DNA from: Achatina immaculata
Lineage: Eukaryota; Mollusca; Gastropoda; Stylommatophora; Achatinidae
Length of the DNA stretch: 64,000 nucleotides
Direction: 5' to 3'
Assembly: GCA_009760885.1 (NCBI GenBank)
Contig: CM019708.1
Location: forward strand, 15,827,590 to 15,891,589
The translations under genes were made by a program, and so were the position numbers. A model generated the notes under the pieces. That model saw only the letters and a list, made by a program, of their open reading frames with translations. It was not told the origin of the DNA and made no database searches. Numbering within the stretch: position 1 is the stretch's first letter; each line of letters opens with the position of its first letter. Below are positions 31,722-42,204 of this stretch, in pieces.

Positions 31722-32215
31722 GTGGTTGGGAGAGAGTGGTTGGGAGAGAGCGGTTGGGAGAGAGTGGTTGGGAGAGAGTGGTTGGAGAGAGTGGTTGGGA
31801 GAGAGTGGTTGGAGAGAGTGGGTGGGAGAGAGTGGTTGGGAGAGAGTGGTTGGAGAGAGTGGTTGGAGAGAGTGGTTGGGAGAGAGTGGTTGGGAGAGAG
31901 TGGTTGGAGAGAGTGAGTGGGAGAGAGTGGTTGGGAGAGAGTGGTTGGGAGAGAGTGGTTGGGAGAGAGTGGTTGGGAGAGAGTGGTTGGGAGAGAGTGG
32001 TTGGGAGAGAGTGGTTGGGAGAGAGTGGTTGGGAGAGAGTGGTTGGAGAGAGTGGTTGGGAGAGAGTGGTTGGGAGAGAGTGGTTGGGAGAGAGTGGTTG
32101 GAGAGAGTGGTTGGGAGAGAGTGGATGGGAGAGAGTGGTTGGAGAGAGTGGTTGGGAGAGAGTGGTTGGAGAGAGTGGGTGGGAGAGAGTGGTTGGAGAG
32201 AGTGGTTGGGAGAAA
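31722..32215. repeat. 13/14-bp minisatellite upstream of the FReD acceptor
   Basis: About 36 units of GGTTGGGAGAGAGT, or a 13-base form lacking one G. On the minus strand the array is rich in pyrimidines and ACC and lies 25-520 bases upstream of a gene A 3' splice site. Open frames here (WERVVGRE, NHSLPTTLS) are repeat artefacts. Confidence 0.95.
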
Positions 32216-32280
32216 ACGATTAAAATTATTAGAAACAAAACGTGTAAAGTCTGCAAACATGTACAGAGAAGAATCTAAAA

Positions 32281-32372
32281 CAGTGGTTCCCAGTTTATGG
32301 TCCACGGACCCTGGGCGGGGGGGGGGGGGTCTTGGAACCTGTCGTGGGAGTCCGTGACAAAAGCTCTGGGTC
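32281..32372 (+). mobile_element. hAT-like terminal sequence
   Basis: It starts CAGTGGTTCCCAG followed by a GTCCACGGACCC palindromic stretch and a G11 run, the pattern of the ends of many hAT-family DNA transposons and their MITEs. The opposite terminus is not found, probably because the LINE at 32436 interrupts or replaces it. Confidence 0.5.
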
Positions 32373-32435
32373 CTTCCTGTGAAATGTCTAACACACAATA
32401 TTTCGATTAATCCTTTTTATTAACACCATTTCATC

Positions 32436-34501
32436 ATCATCATCAGGTGCCGTGCCGACTGGCGTTGGCTATTATGCTTCTCCAGAGTACCCGATCCTTC
32501 ATGCAGGCCATCAGCTCAGTTGGTGATCTCCTCTCACACCATCCCGTCAGACTGTCCAGTATCATTTCTCTTGGTCTTCCTCTTGATCTTCTTCCTTCTA
32601 TTTTTCCTGTTGTTATAATATTTTCAATGCCCCTCTTCTCATTGCATGTCCTATGAAAGTACATTTTCTCTCTCTTATCTTTTTGACAAGGTTTTTTTGT
32701 CTCTCCAGCTCTTCTCCTACATTCTTCATTAGTTATTTTTGCTGTCCAGGGGATTCGCAACATTCTTCTAATAAACCACATTTCTGCTGCTTCCAATGAT
32801 TTTTGTGCAGACTTGCCTATTGTCCATGATTCACTTCCATATAACAAGATAGGTTCAATATAACATTTTAGGACTCGTTTTCTAACATTCATTGATAAAG
32901 ATGTGTTAGCTAATATGTTTCTCATTCTCTGAACTGCAGTCTTTGCTTGGCCTATTCTGTTCCTAATTTCTGTTTGCATTTCCCATCTGAAGTTATTACT
33001 GCTCCAAGGTATTTGAATTTCTGCACCTGCTTTAGAATAGTTCCGTTTAATTTTATACTGCATGCTGGTGGATTCTGTTTCTTAGATATAACCATAGTCT
33101 CTGTCTTTTTGATGTTCAAAGTAAGGCCTTTCTGTTCACTTTCTTTGGCCACTTTATCCAAGAGATTTTGACAGTCTTGTTGGTTCTCAGCTATCAGTAC
33201 TGTGTCGTCAGCATACCGAAGGTTGTTAATATTGTATCCTCCAATTTTTATGCCTGGTTCTGTGATGATTGTTCTTAGAATATTTTCGCTGTACAGAGAA
33301 AAAAGTTCTGGAGATAGTACACATCCTTGTCGCACCCGTTGTTTTATAGGTTGGTATTTTCCAATTCTATTTTCAACTCGAACCGCTGCTTCTTACTGCC
33401 AGTATAGATGTTTTACAATCCTCAGGTCTTTGCCGTCTATATTGATGTCTTCAAGCATTTTAATAATTTCATTATGTTTCACCTTGTCAAATGCCTTGGT
33501 GTAATCAATGAAGCATAAGTAGAGATCTTTCTGTACTTCTAAAGCTCTTTCTGTTAGTGTTCGTAAAGCATAAATGGCATTGTGTGTTCCCTTTCCTTCA
33601 ACAAATCCAAACTGTTTATCTGCTATTTCCATTTTTATCTTTTTCCTTGTTCTTCTCATAATTATTCTCAGAAGTAGCTTCGTTATGTGACATGACAGGC
33701 TGATAGTCCGGTGGTCGTCACATTCCTTTGCACCTGGTTTCTTTGGTAGTGCTATAAACGTGGATTTAATCAGGTCACTGGGAATATAACCACTGTTGTA
33801 AATGTCATTCAGTAACTTGGTTATTATTTTTATTCCTGTCTCCTCTAGTGCCTCTATTTCTTCTATTGTTATATTATCAGGCCCAGTCGCTTTTCCTTTC
33901 TTCATGTGTTTGATGGCATCTATGATTTCATCTTCAAGTATTGGCGGTCCATCACACTTTTCAGTATCTGGTGTTAATTCTCGTCTTTCTCCTCCATATA
34001 GCTCACCGATATACTCTGTCCATCTGTCCACAATGTCTTCTTATCCCATTAACATTTTACCTTCTTTTGATTTCAGGCATCCTGTGGTATATTTTGTTTT
34101 CCTGCCTGTGAGTTCATTAATTCGTTTGTGCATGTTTTTGCTGTCTTTATTATGAGAGTCCTCTATCTGTCTGCACTGTTCATTTAACCACACTTCTTTT
34201 GCTTCTCTGCATTTGCGTCTTATTTCTTTATTTATCTTGCTATATTTTTCCTCGTTATTTTTACTCCTTCTCCTCTTGTCCATCAGTCCTAAGATGTCGT
34301 CTGTCATCCATTTATTTTTAGAGGCTTCTTTTTTTGGTGGTATTATCTCCCTAACAGTTTGGTGGATAGAATCTCTTAACATTTCCCATTGTTCATCTAT
34401 ACTATTTATCTTTGCTATTGCATTGTATCTATTTGTTATAATAACTTTGTATTGTTCTCGCAGTTCTTGGTCATTATTAAGAAGTTCTGTATTCACTTTG
34501 A
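32436..34501 (-). mobile_element. LINE family A, long copy (RT to 3' end)
   Basis: A minus-strand non-LTR element. An N-terminal connector reads RQIEDSHNKDSKN and TELTGRK-like pieces. RT blocks follow: KGKATGPDNITIEEIE, STFIALPKKPGAKECDDHRT, DKQFGFVEGKGTHNA, LYLCFIDYTKAFDKVKH, RQGCVLSPELFSLYSENILR and LRYADDTVLIAE (intact YADD). Then come KYLGAVITSDGK, ILLYGSESWTI and a C-terminal RGRPREMILDSL. It ends in an (ATG)n tail (CATCATCATCAT on plus at about 32433-32445). It is split into four frames by frameshifts or stops near 34040, 33395 and 32955. 5' truncation meets the LTR at 34502. Confidence 0.9.
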
Positions 34502-35283
34502 TGTAACAGAATAGCAATTCTGTACAGAGAGTATTTGTGTATAGCTAGTAGTTGTGTTCTCTTAGACTACAACTCATGTCCGTGTGCAAAGCATGCCGTT
34601 GGGAAAGTCCGTGTGCAAAATACGCCGTTAGCAAAGTCCGTGTGCAAAGCACGTCGTTAGGGAGCAGTCTTGGTGTGAACGTTGAACCGTGTGGACGTGT
34701 TTTGTCGAGCTGTGTGATTGTCTCTTAAAATGTGGTAGAGAGAGCCTTGTTGTTGTTAGAATTAGTTTAGTTTTTTCCTGTGTGGGCTGAGGTTGTTGGT
34801 AAGCTTGTAAGTATGATTTTTTTTTATGTATAGATCATTGTAAGGTCTTTTTGCCCATATGGCGTAGAGTTCTCTCTCGCCGGGCATTTGTTACTGTGAA
34901 TTTCTGTTCAGCCTGATGGCTACATTCCCATCATCATGATTTCACCCCTCATTTTGGTCCTTTAATAAATGTGTGTTGTCTGATGATAAACTACACCAAT
35001 TGGCTTTGTGGGAATTCTCATTGTTGACCAGTTTGTTTTGGTCGGAAGACTGCCAAGTTATGTTTAAGTTGTTGTATTTGTACTATTTTTGTGGAGTTGA
35101 AAGCCTGGGTGTCTTGTTGTATTTTCTTAGTGTATAATACAGAAAATTAGGTGATGGTTAGAACACCAGCAACAAGAAGAAACTTATAAGTTGAAACTGT
35201 ACTCCACAAGAAGATTTAATCAAACCAGTAGTTATACCATTTCAGTGGTCTCCTTGAAAGAGAAATAGTCATATTCTGTTACA
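34502..35283 (+). mobile_element. LTR of a retrotransposon (BEL/Pao-like?)
   Basis: A 782-bp segment bounded by the inverted pair TGTAACAGAATA (34502-34513) and TATTCTGTTACA (35272-35283), so it begins TG and ends CA. It contains an AATAAA at about 34971-34978 and a 33-bp repeat (GTCCGTGTGCAAAGC) about three times at 34578-34660. One base after its end is TGGTGCCGTGACC, which starts with TGG like a tRNA primer-binding site. The primer-site style recalls BEL/Pao elements, but no gag or pol is readable, so the family is tentative. It lies inside a gene A intron. Confidence 0.65.
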
Positions 35284-37345
35284 GTGGTGCCGTGACCAGC
35301 CCTTTCTTTCACGGTCTGTCACAAAGTGTTTTAGTTGTTGCTCGTGGGCTGCTGGTTTCATGCACGGTTCATACTTCTAATTGTGAAGTCATGGCAAGTC
35401 TCCAGGTTGTAGTATTTTTGTCTCCAGTTGTGTAGTACACACAAAGTTTTATCTATTGTTACCATGCCCTAGATTACGATTATCGATCGATGACCTGTTT
35501 ACTTGGCCTCGTTTTTGGCTCTCGTGACATGCGCCGACTAGTGTTTTGGTCATCAGCAATTGTGTTGTAGAGTAAGGATAGCTAGCTTAAGTTTTGGAAG
35601 CTGACTGTAGATAGATTAGGAGTTGATAGGTTTGTAGTTAGTTAGGGAGTCAAGATTGGAGTTTGGTTAGCTAGCTAGCGTTCGAATTTCGGTTGGTAGT
35701 TCTGTCAGCATTGGCTTCCCGACATCTTCTGCCGGAGAAGAAAAGGAGTCTAGATTAGGAAAAGAGTTGAGTTGCATTGGCATCCTTTTCTTCCTTCGAA
35801 TTGGCGTCAGGGGTGTGTTGACGAGTCTTTGAGGCATCTACTCAAGGCGGCGACGATGTCCAGCTTGCTCAGAATCTTGGTGGGCACCTCTAGCTCCTGG
35901 GCCCTAGGCAGCATAGTGGATGAAGCCATACCAGTAGCTTGTATCCGGTCCAGTGAAGCTGATCCTTAACCAGTATCCTGCCAGGAACCAGTGCAGCTTG
36001 TACGGTACATTTCGCTGGTACTACGTGGGCAGGGACAGGTAACAATTTTGTAACTTAACTGTGACCTCTGAAATTTCAGCAAGAAGTCAAGCCAGATCGT
36101 GCAGACTGAACATTATTAATTATAGCAAATAGTGAATGTTGGATTTATTTACTGTCATTCTCTTTGGAAGTTTGTTGGACAATTGAGTAGTTCTGATTCA
36201 TCCAGTCGCCAGACATTCATACGGAGGGATATAGTAACTTTTTGGACTACCTTCACCTGTGGAAAAAAATTGTTTTTGGAAATGAACATTCTGTTGATTG
36301 GAAGTTGCCAGATATGCTTCTTCTGGATAGATTATCTAGAAATTTCAGGAACATTATTGTGTTTATACATTAGGGACAATTATTTTGTTCTGATGTGGAA
36401 TTTTTCTGGATTGCAATTAATTAGCATTTAGTTTACCATTTTGTTGTGATTTTGCATTAGCAAGGATGATATTGATATTTGACATTAGTGTATGTGTCAT
36501 TAATTTCAGGTTTTTTTTTACTCTGATAGGTGCTAGAAAACTGAGGATTCTTAGTTAAAATTTTTCTGGAAGATTGCCATTTGCTGTTATAACTTATTTA
36601 ACTAAAAAGTACAGTAATTATTCTGGACTGTATTAGGTGCAAGTATGGTTGGATTATTTTGAGTGGATTGGATATTGCTAATATTGTTTTTTTTTGGTTT
36701 TGTTATAGATTATTGGTTACATGTCTGAGTTTTTCCAGAAAGAGTCATGTTACTATGGAAGAGGTCAGGCTTTGTCATGCGGTGCATTGGAAATGTACCA
36801 GAAGCCCTGGAAGTATTAATGCTACATATGGGAAGTCCCTGGGAGATTAAGGCTGCAGTTGGAGATTCTCTTAAGCCTATTTTTTTATAGATTATATAGT
36901 TCTTGTGCAGCAATTAGTGAATGTATTTTTTTTCCTCTGTTTATTTTTTGTATAACGGATTTATTAGCAGTTAATTAGGATGGATGATAAATCATGTAGC
37001 CTTGAATAAGGTGACAATACTGATGATGACTTATCAATAGCCAATTGTTATGGCATTTTCCATGTTCAAATTGGTTATTTATCTTTGATGTGACAGCATT
37101 GCCTTGGATGTGACATTATTGCCACGGATGTGATGTTATGAGGAGATTACACAAACAGGTGTGGTTCTCTGATTGGGTACCTAGGCCGGAACATGGAGAT
37201 TCCATGTGACCGAGCCTAAGGTAAAATTACCAGAGGGGTTTTTTTTTTTTAAGGACCTAGATATTACATTGTTTTGTTGCGCGTACATGTGGTACGTGGC
37301 ACAGTCCCTTTGGGGATAAATAAAAGGTGGATTAGCCTGATACCA
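35284..37345 (+). other. Putative internal remnant after the LTR; no ORF
   Basis: It starts with a primer-binding-site-like TGGTGCCGTGACC (35285-35297). No gag/pol motifs, no second LTR and no exon with splice borders were found up to 37345. A T10 run lies at about 37240. It could be an eroded internal region or ordinary intron. Confidence 0.35.
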
Positions 37346-37640
37346 AAGTTTTGCCTATTCTGCATATGTTTAATGGATGATTACATATGTTAAGAATGGA
37401 TGACTATATATGATACCTGAAGATTTGCCTATTCTGCATATGTTAATGGATAATTACATATGTTAAGAATGGATGATTATATATGATACCTAAAGATTTG
37501 CCTATTCTGCATATGTTTAATGGATATTTACATATGTTTAAGAATGGATGATTATATATGATACCAAAAGTTTTGCCTATTCTGCATATGTTTAACGGAT
37601 ATTTACATATGTTTAAGAATGGATGATTAATAATTGTAAC
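37346..37640. repeat. About 68-bp minisatellite, 4-5 copies
   Basis: The unit contains TTGCCTATTCTGCATATGTT and AAGAATGGATGATTATATAT. It is intronic. Confidence 0.85.
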
Positions 37641-37695
37641 CCAGATGAACCTATTCTGCGTATGTACAGCATATAGCTGCATTTGTCAGTAATAA

Positions 37696-37925
37696 AAAAA
37701 AGGTAAAGGTAAAGGTGACCCTGTCATGCCTTGGAGGCACATAGTAGGGATATGGTGTTAGTGCCCATATTTTCCTTGACCTACCAGCACACTAGAAGGT
37801 GATATGGTCAGTATCACGCCTGGCTGCCTTTCCTTCCCCAACTCCAGAAGAAGTCGGGTACCCATTTCTACAGCTGGGTGACTGGGGTGCCGCCGGCCGG
37901 ATTCGAACCCCCGACCTTCGCCATG
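37696..37925 (-). mobile_element. tRNA-derived SINE (S2), 5'-truncated
   Basis: On the minus strand it carries a polymerase III B box (GGGGGTTCGAATCCGGC) followed by a body (GGTGACTGGGGTGCC on plus strand order reversed). It ends in a hexamer tail, seen on plus as (AAAGGT)n at about 37697-37716. The A-box part of the tRNA head is missing or degraded at the right edge. It is a different family from the SINE at 28888 but shares the TTTACC-type 3' end, suggesting the same LINE partner. Confidence 0.8.
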
Positions 37926-39063
37926 AAATCATACTCACAACATTCCACCTAAAACCTCAGCCATCAAGAAACCTAATTCCTCCAACTAACTACCAACAAA
38001 TTTCCACTGCTAGAAACTCTTCCTAAACGAGATTCCATCTACATCAAAACTACTAAAATTCTTCCTACAACAAAACAAGTAAGGCTCTTGCTACACAAAA
38101 CAAGTAAGGCTCTTGCTACACAAAACAAGTAAGGCTTTCCTCTTTAGACTAATCGTGAGTGGTATTTATACTATTCCTACCCACTCAGTTTTCTCCATGC
38201 TGCACGCTTTTCCCAAGACCCCCACTCATTGGTCTCAACCAACCTACCTCTCAAACAAGGGTACTCACTCTATTAATTATTTCCTAAGTACCAATCCTGG
38301 TTATAACCCCTAGCCTATGCTGCTATAATATTCCCCCCTCCCAAAAAGTAGAGTTTGCCTGTCAAAACATTCAAAAACCCAATCTACTTATCTAAATTAT
38401 AACTCCAGGCTAATTCAAAGATAATAATCGACTCTCAACATAGAACTTCATACTCTGACTATACCCATAAACTGTTCGTGTGACATTCGGCTATACTCAG
38501 CCCATGTCCACTTCATATACAATCATCTATTTCTATTATGTGTGACTCCTCAATACACATACATAGAATAGGTAAACTCTGGTACCATATATAATCTGCT
38601 ATTACTGACAAAGAAATGACAACAATCTAACAACAATCTAGTTAAAACCATATCAAACATAATGCTGTAACTAAGCTGAAAGCAAATAAACAGAACAATG
38701 TACTAATAAGGTGCTTTAGATGCTAGTAATCAGACGAAGGTGAGGAAAGAAAAACAGCTTACAAGCTTGATATATTTAATACAACGATGATAGCATACAA
38801 ATAAATGTGACAAGATGAGAAACATTCTACTTTGTACTTGATAAATATTGACAAAAACTGACATCAACTGCCATATTCAACTCAACATTTTTAAAGTCTG
38901 AAGAATATAAGTACATATAGCTACTACATAACTCGGATGTAAAGTTCATTATGCAAAATCTACGAGACTCACGTGAGGGAGATTTGGAGAACAGGGTCGG
39001 AGATCAAGAAAATGACTGGAAAATCTTTGTCTGTGGTTTATGCTTCGGAAAGCTGGCTACGGG
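37926..39063. other. Gene A intron; small 26-bp repeat, otherwise empty
   Basis: A 26-bp unit (ACAAAACAAGTAAGGCTCTT) repeats about three times at 38065-38140. The remainder shows no exon or element I recognise. Confidence 0.5.
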
Positions 39064-39098
39064 AATTCTTCTTCTTCTTCTTCTTCTTCTTCTTCTTC
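39064..39098. repeat. (CTT)n microsatellite
   Basis: Ten to eleven CTT units, about 90 bases left of the coiled-coil exon. On the minus strand it reads (AAG)n, similar to the tails of (GAA)n retroposons, but no element body is attached. Confidence 0.9.
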
Positions 39099-39188
39099 GC
39101 CATAATTTGATTTCCAAGACACAAGCAAAGAGAAAAGATCACGCCAACATTCTGCACATTTGAACATAAGATATTAGACATGTTTTAC

Positions 39189-39407
39189 CATGAAAATATT
39201 TTGCATCGCATGTGGATAATACATCTCCACTTTCGCTTTCAGTTCTCTCAGTATTGTTAGTTCTTCCGTTACGTTTGTAGCATTGTATTTCAGCTCAGTT
39301 AGTTCCTTCTTCACCTCTGCTAGTTCTTCCTTCAAAATTGTATGGTTACTTCTTATTTCAGTTAGTTCTTTCTCACTTTTGTCGGACTGTGTTTTCAGCT
39401 TCATGAA
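39189..39407 (-). CDS. Gene A exon: coiled-coil linker
   Basis: A phase 0-0 exon of 219 bp (73 codons) with an acceptor ATCTTTCAG before 39407 and a donor ATG/GTAAAA at 39189. The peptide (KSEKELTEIRSNHTILKEEL, then AEVKKELTELKYNATNVTEE) has Leu/Ile/Val every 3-4 residues with Lys/Glu between, a clear heptad pattern. It ends ELKAKVEMYYPHAMQN. NHT and NAT/NVT are potential N-glycosylation sites. FREPs have such an interceding coiled-coil region between Ig and FReD parts, which drives oligomerisation. Its phase matches the FReD exon at 31583-31696. Confidence 0.82.
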
Positions 39408-39524
39408 CTGAAAGATGATCGCATCTAGAAAAGTAAGGAATCGGTAAATGGTTATAACAAAACCTTCAAACTTTCAGACAGATAGAAATGATTGACGCCC
39501 ACAGATCACAAAAAAGAGAGGAAT
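39408..39524. other. Gene A intron between the coiled-coil exon and a LINE
   Basis: Short intronic stretch with nothing further to report. Confidence 0.5.
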
Positions 39525-39534
39525 AGGCAGTTAC

Positions 39535-39882
39535 GAAGACTTAGAAAAATATTTTGGCCAAACACCATAAGAAATAACATCTTATTAGCAGAAATGCAGA
39601 TGAAACCACTGACAACAATTATTGAGGAAAGACGCTGGCGATGGTTGGGACATGTGCTCCGAATGACTGACAACTCACTACCAAAAATAGTACTAAGATG
39701 GACACCTCAGGGGAACAGAAGTAAGGGTAGACCAAAAGAGACATGGAGAAGAACAACAGAGAGGATGTTGAGCAATAAAGGGCTCACCTGGGCAAGAGCA
39801 GAAAAAAAGGCGAAGGACAGGCATTTGTGGAAAACCCTTGCGGAAGCCCCATGTGCCCTGGGCACTTAAGGTTCAGAGAGAG
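39535..39882 (+). mobile_element. LINE family C, terminal 348 bp, 10-bp TSD
   Basis: It encodes RRLRKIFWPNTIRNNILLAE, RRWRWLGHVLRMTDNSLPK, RSKGRPKETWRRTTERML and EAPCALGT and a stop in one open frame, unlike the other two copies, which have stops. It ends in GGTTCAGAGAGAG. The direct repeat AGGCAGTTAC flanks it at 39525-39534 and 39883-39892. It appears to be the youngest copy of this family here. Confidence 0.93.
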
Positions 39883-40207
39883 AGGCAGTTACAGGCGTCG
39901 TAGAAGAGGAAGTGTATCAAAGATTAGGGCTCCTTCGTTCTATGTCAAGATGTTAAAAATAAAAGGTAGTCATACCAGAGTTCTTTGTCTTCTCTTATTT
40001 ATCCCCCTCCCCCCTCGCTGCATTTGGACTGTCTAATATGTACCCATATTTCTTTCACCAGACAGTTCAAGAGGTCATCATTACTGGTATCATTAAGTAC
40101 CATCATATCAGTATCATTAAGTATTAGCATACCAGTAATATTAAGTACGAGTACAAACATACCAGTATTAAGTATCAACATACCGGTAATACTAAGTACT
40201 AACATGA

Positions 40208-40915
40208 TCATCAACGTCAGGTGCCGTGCCCACTGGCTTTGGCTATTATGCTTCTCCAGGGTACACGATCCTTCATGCAGGCCATCAGCTCAGTTGGTGA
40301 TCTCCTCTCACACCATCTCGTCAGACTGTCCAGTGTCATTTCTCTTTGTCTTCCTCTTGATCTTCTTCCTTCTATTTTTCCTCTCAATTATCAGTACTTT
40401 GTCGTCAGCATACTGAAGGTTGTTAATAGTGTAGCCTCCAATTTTTATGCCTGGTTCTGTGATGATCGTTCTTAGAATATTCTCGCTGTACAAAGAACAA
40501 AGGTCTGGAGATAGTACACATCCTTGTCGCAACCCTTGTTTTATAGATTGATATTTTCCAGTTCTCTTTTCAACTCGAGTTGCTGCTTCTTGCTGCCAGT
40601 AGAGGTATTTTACAATCCTCAGGTCTTTGCCGTCTATATTGATGTCTTCAAGCATTTTAATAATTTCATTATGTTTCACCTTGTCAAATGCCTTAGTGTA
40701 ATCAATGAAGCATAAGTAGAGATCTTTCTGTACTTCTAAAGTTCTATCTATTAGTGTTCGTAAAGCATAAATGGCATTGTGTGTTCCCTTTCCTTCAACA
40801 AATCCAAACTGTTCGTCTGCTATTTCGATTTTTATCTTTTTCATTGTTCTTCTCATAATAATTCTCATAAGTAGTTTCGTTATGTGACATGACAGGCTGA
40901 TAATCAAGTGGTCAT
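40208..40915 (-). mobile_element. LINE family A, internally deleted copy
   Basis: On minus, the 3' end (40208-40380, RGRP-type tail region) is joined directly to the RT part (about 40386-40907). The RT part includes DEQFGFVEGKGTHNA, LYLCFIDYTKAFDKVKH, RQGCVLSPDLCSLYSE and LQYADDKVLI. About 550 bases present in the 32436-34501 copy are missing between them. It has a stop and frameshifts and is inactive. Confidence 0.88.
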
Positions 40916-40944
40916 CACAATACTGGTATGTTGGTGCTTAGAAT

Positions 40945-41397
40945 GTTAGAAAACGAGTCCTAAAATGCTATATTGAACCTATCTTGTTATATGGAAGTGA
41001 ATCATGGACAATAGACAAGTCTGCACAAAAATCATTGGAAGCAGCAGAAGTGTGGTTTATTAGAAGAATGTTGCGAATTCCCTGAACAGCAAAAATAACT
41101 AATGAAGAATGTATGAGAAGAGCTGGAGAAACAAAAAATCTTGTCAAAAAGATAAGAGAGAGACAATGTACTTTCATAGGATATGCAATGAGAAGAGGGG
41201 GCATTGAAAATATTATAACAGGATAATTAGAAGGAAGAAGATCAAGAGGAAGACAAAGAGAAATGATACTGGACAGTCTGACAGGATGGTGTGAGAGATG
41301 ATCACCAACTGAGCTGATGGCCTGCATGAAGGATCATGTACCCTGGAGAAGCATAATAGCCAACGCCAGTCGGGACGGCACATGATGATGAAGATGA
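40945..41397 (+). mobile_element. LINE family A, 3' end, opposite orientation
   Basis: A plus-strand 3' fragment (LKCYIEPILLYGSESWTI, then frameshifted C-terminus) ending in an ATG-rich tail at about 41381-41397. It is head-to-head with the minus copy at 40208-40915, separated by about 30 bases that resemble the flanking 24-bp repeat in inverted orientation. Confidence 0.88.
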
Positions 41398-41449
41398 TAC
41401 CAATATTATTAAGCACCAGCATCACTGTCAGTAGCTCGGTTTTTACTTT

Positions 41450-42175
41450 ACAAATGAATAGCTGAGAACAGAGGAGATAAAAGATAACAGCTAGTAACAG
41501 GACAGATAAAAGATAATAGCTGGGAACAGAAGAGATAAAAGATAACAGCTAGTAACAGGACAGATAAAAGATAATAGCTGGGAACAGAAGAGATAAAAGA
41601 TAACAGCTAGTAACAGGACAGATAAAAGATAATAGCTGGGAACAGAAGAGATAAAAGATAACAGCTAGTAACAGGACAGATAAAAGATAATAGCTGGGAA
41701 CAGAGGAGATAAAAGATAACAGCTAGTAACAGGACAGATAAAAGATAATAGCTGGGAACAGAAGAGATAAAAGATAACAGCTAGTAACAGGACAGATAAA
41801 AGATAATAGCTGGGAACAGAAGAGATAAAAGATAACAGCTAGTAACAGGACAGATAAAAGATAATAGCTGGGAACAGAGGAGATAAAAGATAACAGCTAG
41901 TAACATGACAGATAAAAGATAATAGCGAGGAACAGAGGAGATAAAAGATAACAGCTAGTAACAGGACAGATAAAAGATAATAGCTGGGAACAGAAGAGAT
42001 AAAAGATAACGGCTAGTAACAGGACAGATAAAAGATAATAGCTGGTAACAGAACAGATAAAAATAATAGTGGTAACAGAACAGATAAAAAATAACAGCTG
42101 GTAACAGAAAAGATAAAAAATAATAGCTGGTAACAGAAGAGATAAAAGATAACTCGAGTAAACGAATAGTTTAAG
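41450..42175. repeat. 58-bp higher-order minisatellite (2 x 29)
   Basis: Alternating halves AGCTGGGAACAGAAGAGATA and AGCTAGTAACAGGACAGATA, each about 29 bp, give period 58 (41522, 41580). About 12 units, intronic in gene A. Confidence 0.93.
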
Positions 42176-42204
42176 AAAAAATTATTCAGAATTAAGAATC
42201 TCCT

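Larger units (their letters stand above)
40059..41424 (-). pseudogene. Candidate gene A linker exon split by LINEs
   Basis: On minus, an AG (CTACTGACAG, before 41424) opens TG-ATG CTG GTG CTT AAT AAT in phase 1. The frame is cut by LINE sequence at about 41397 and resumes at 40207 as MLVLSITGMLILNTGMF, VLVLNITG, MLILNDTD and MMVLNDTSNDDLLNCL. It ends at CTG/GTGAAAG (40059) in phase 0. The repeat is 24 bp (8 residues, pattern MLVLN.TG) and stays in frame. Phase 1 in and phase 0 out is exactly what is needed between the Ig exons and the coiled-coil exon. It may be a real, now broken exon, or an intronic 24-bp array with chance splice-like borders. Confidence 0.3.

Noticed and set aside
31591..32398. 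Pro/Ser/Leu-rich and Gly/Trp/Glu-rich frames
   Set aside because: Translations of the 13/14-bp array. The real coding sequence here is the short FReD exon in another frame.
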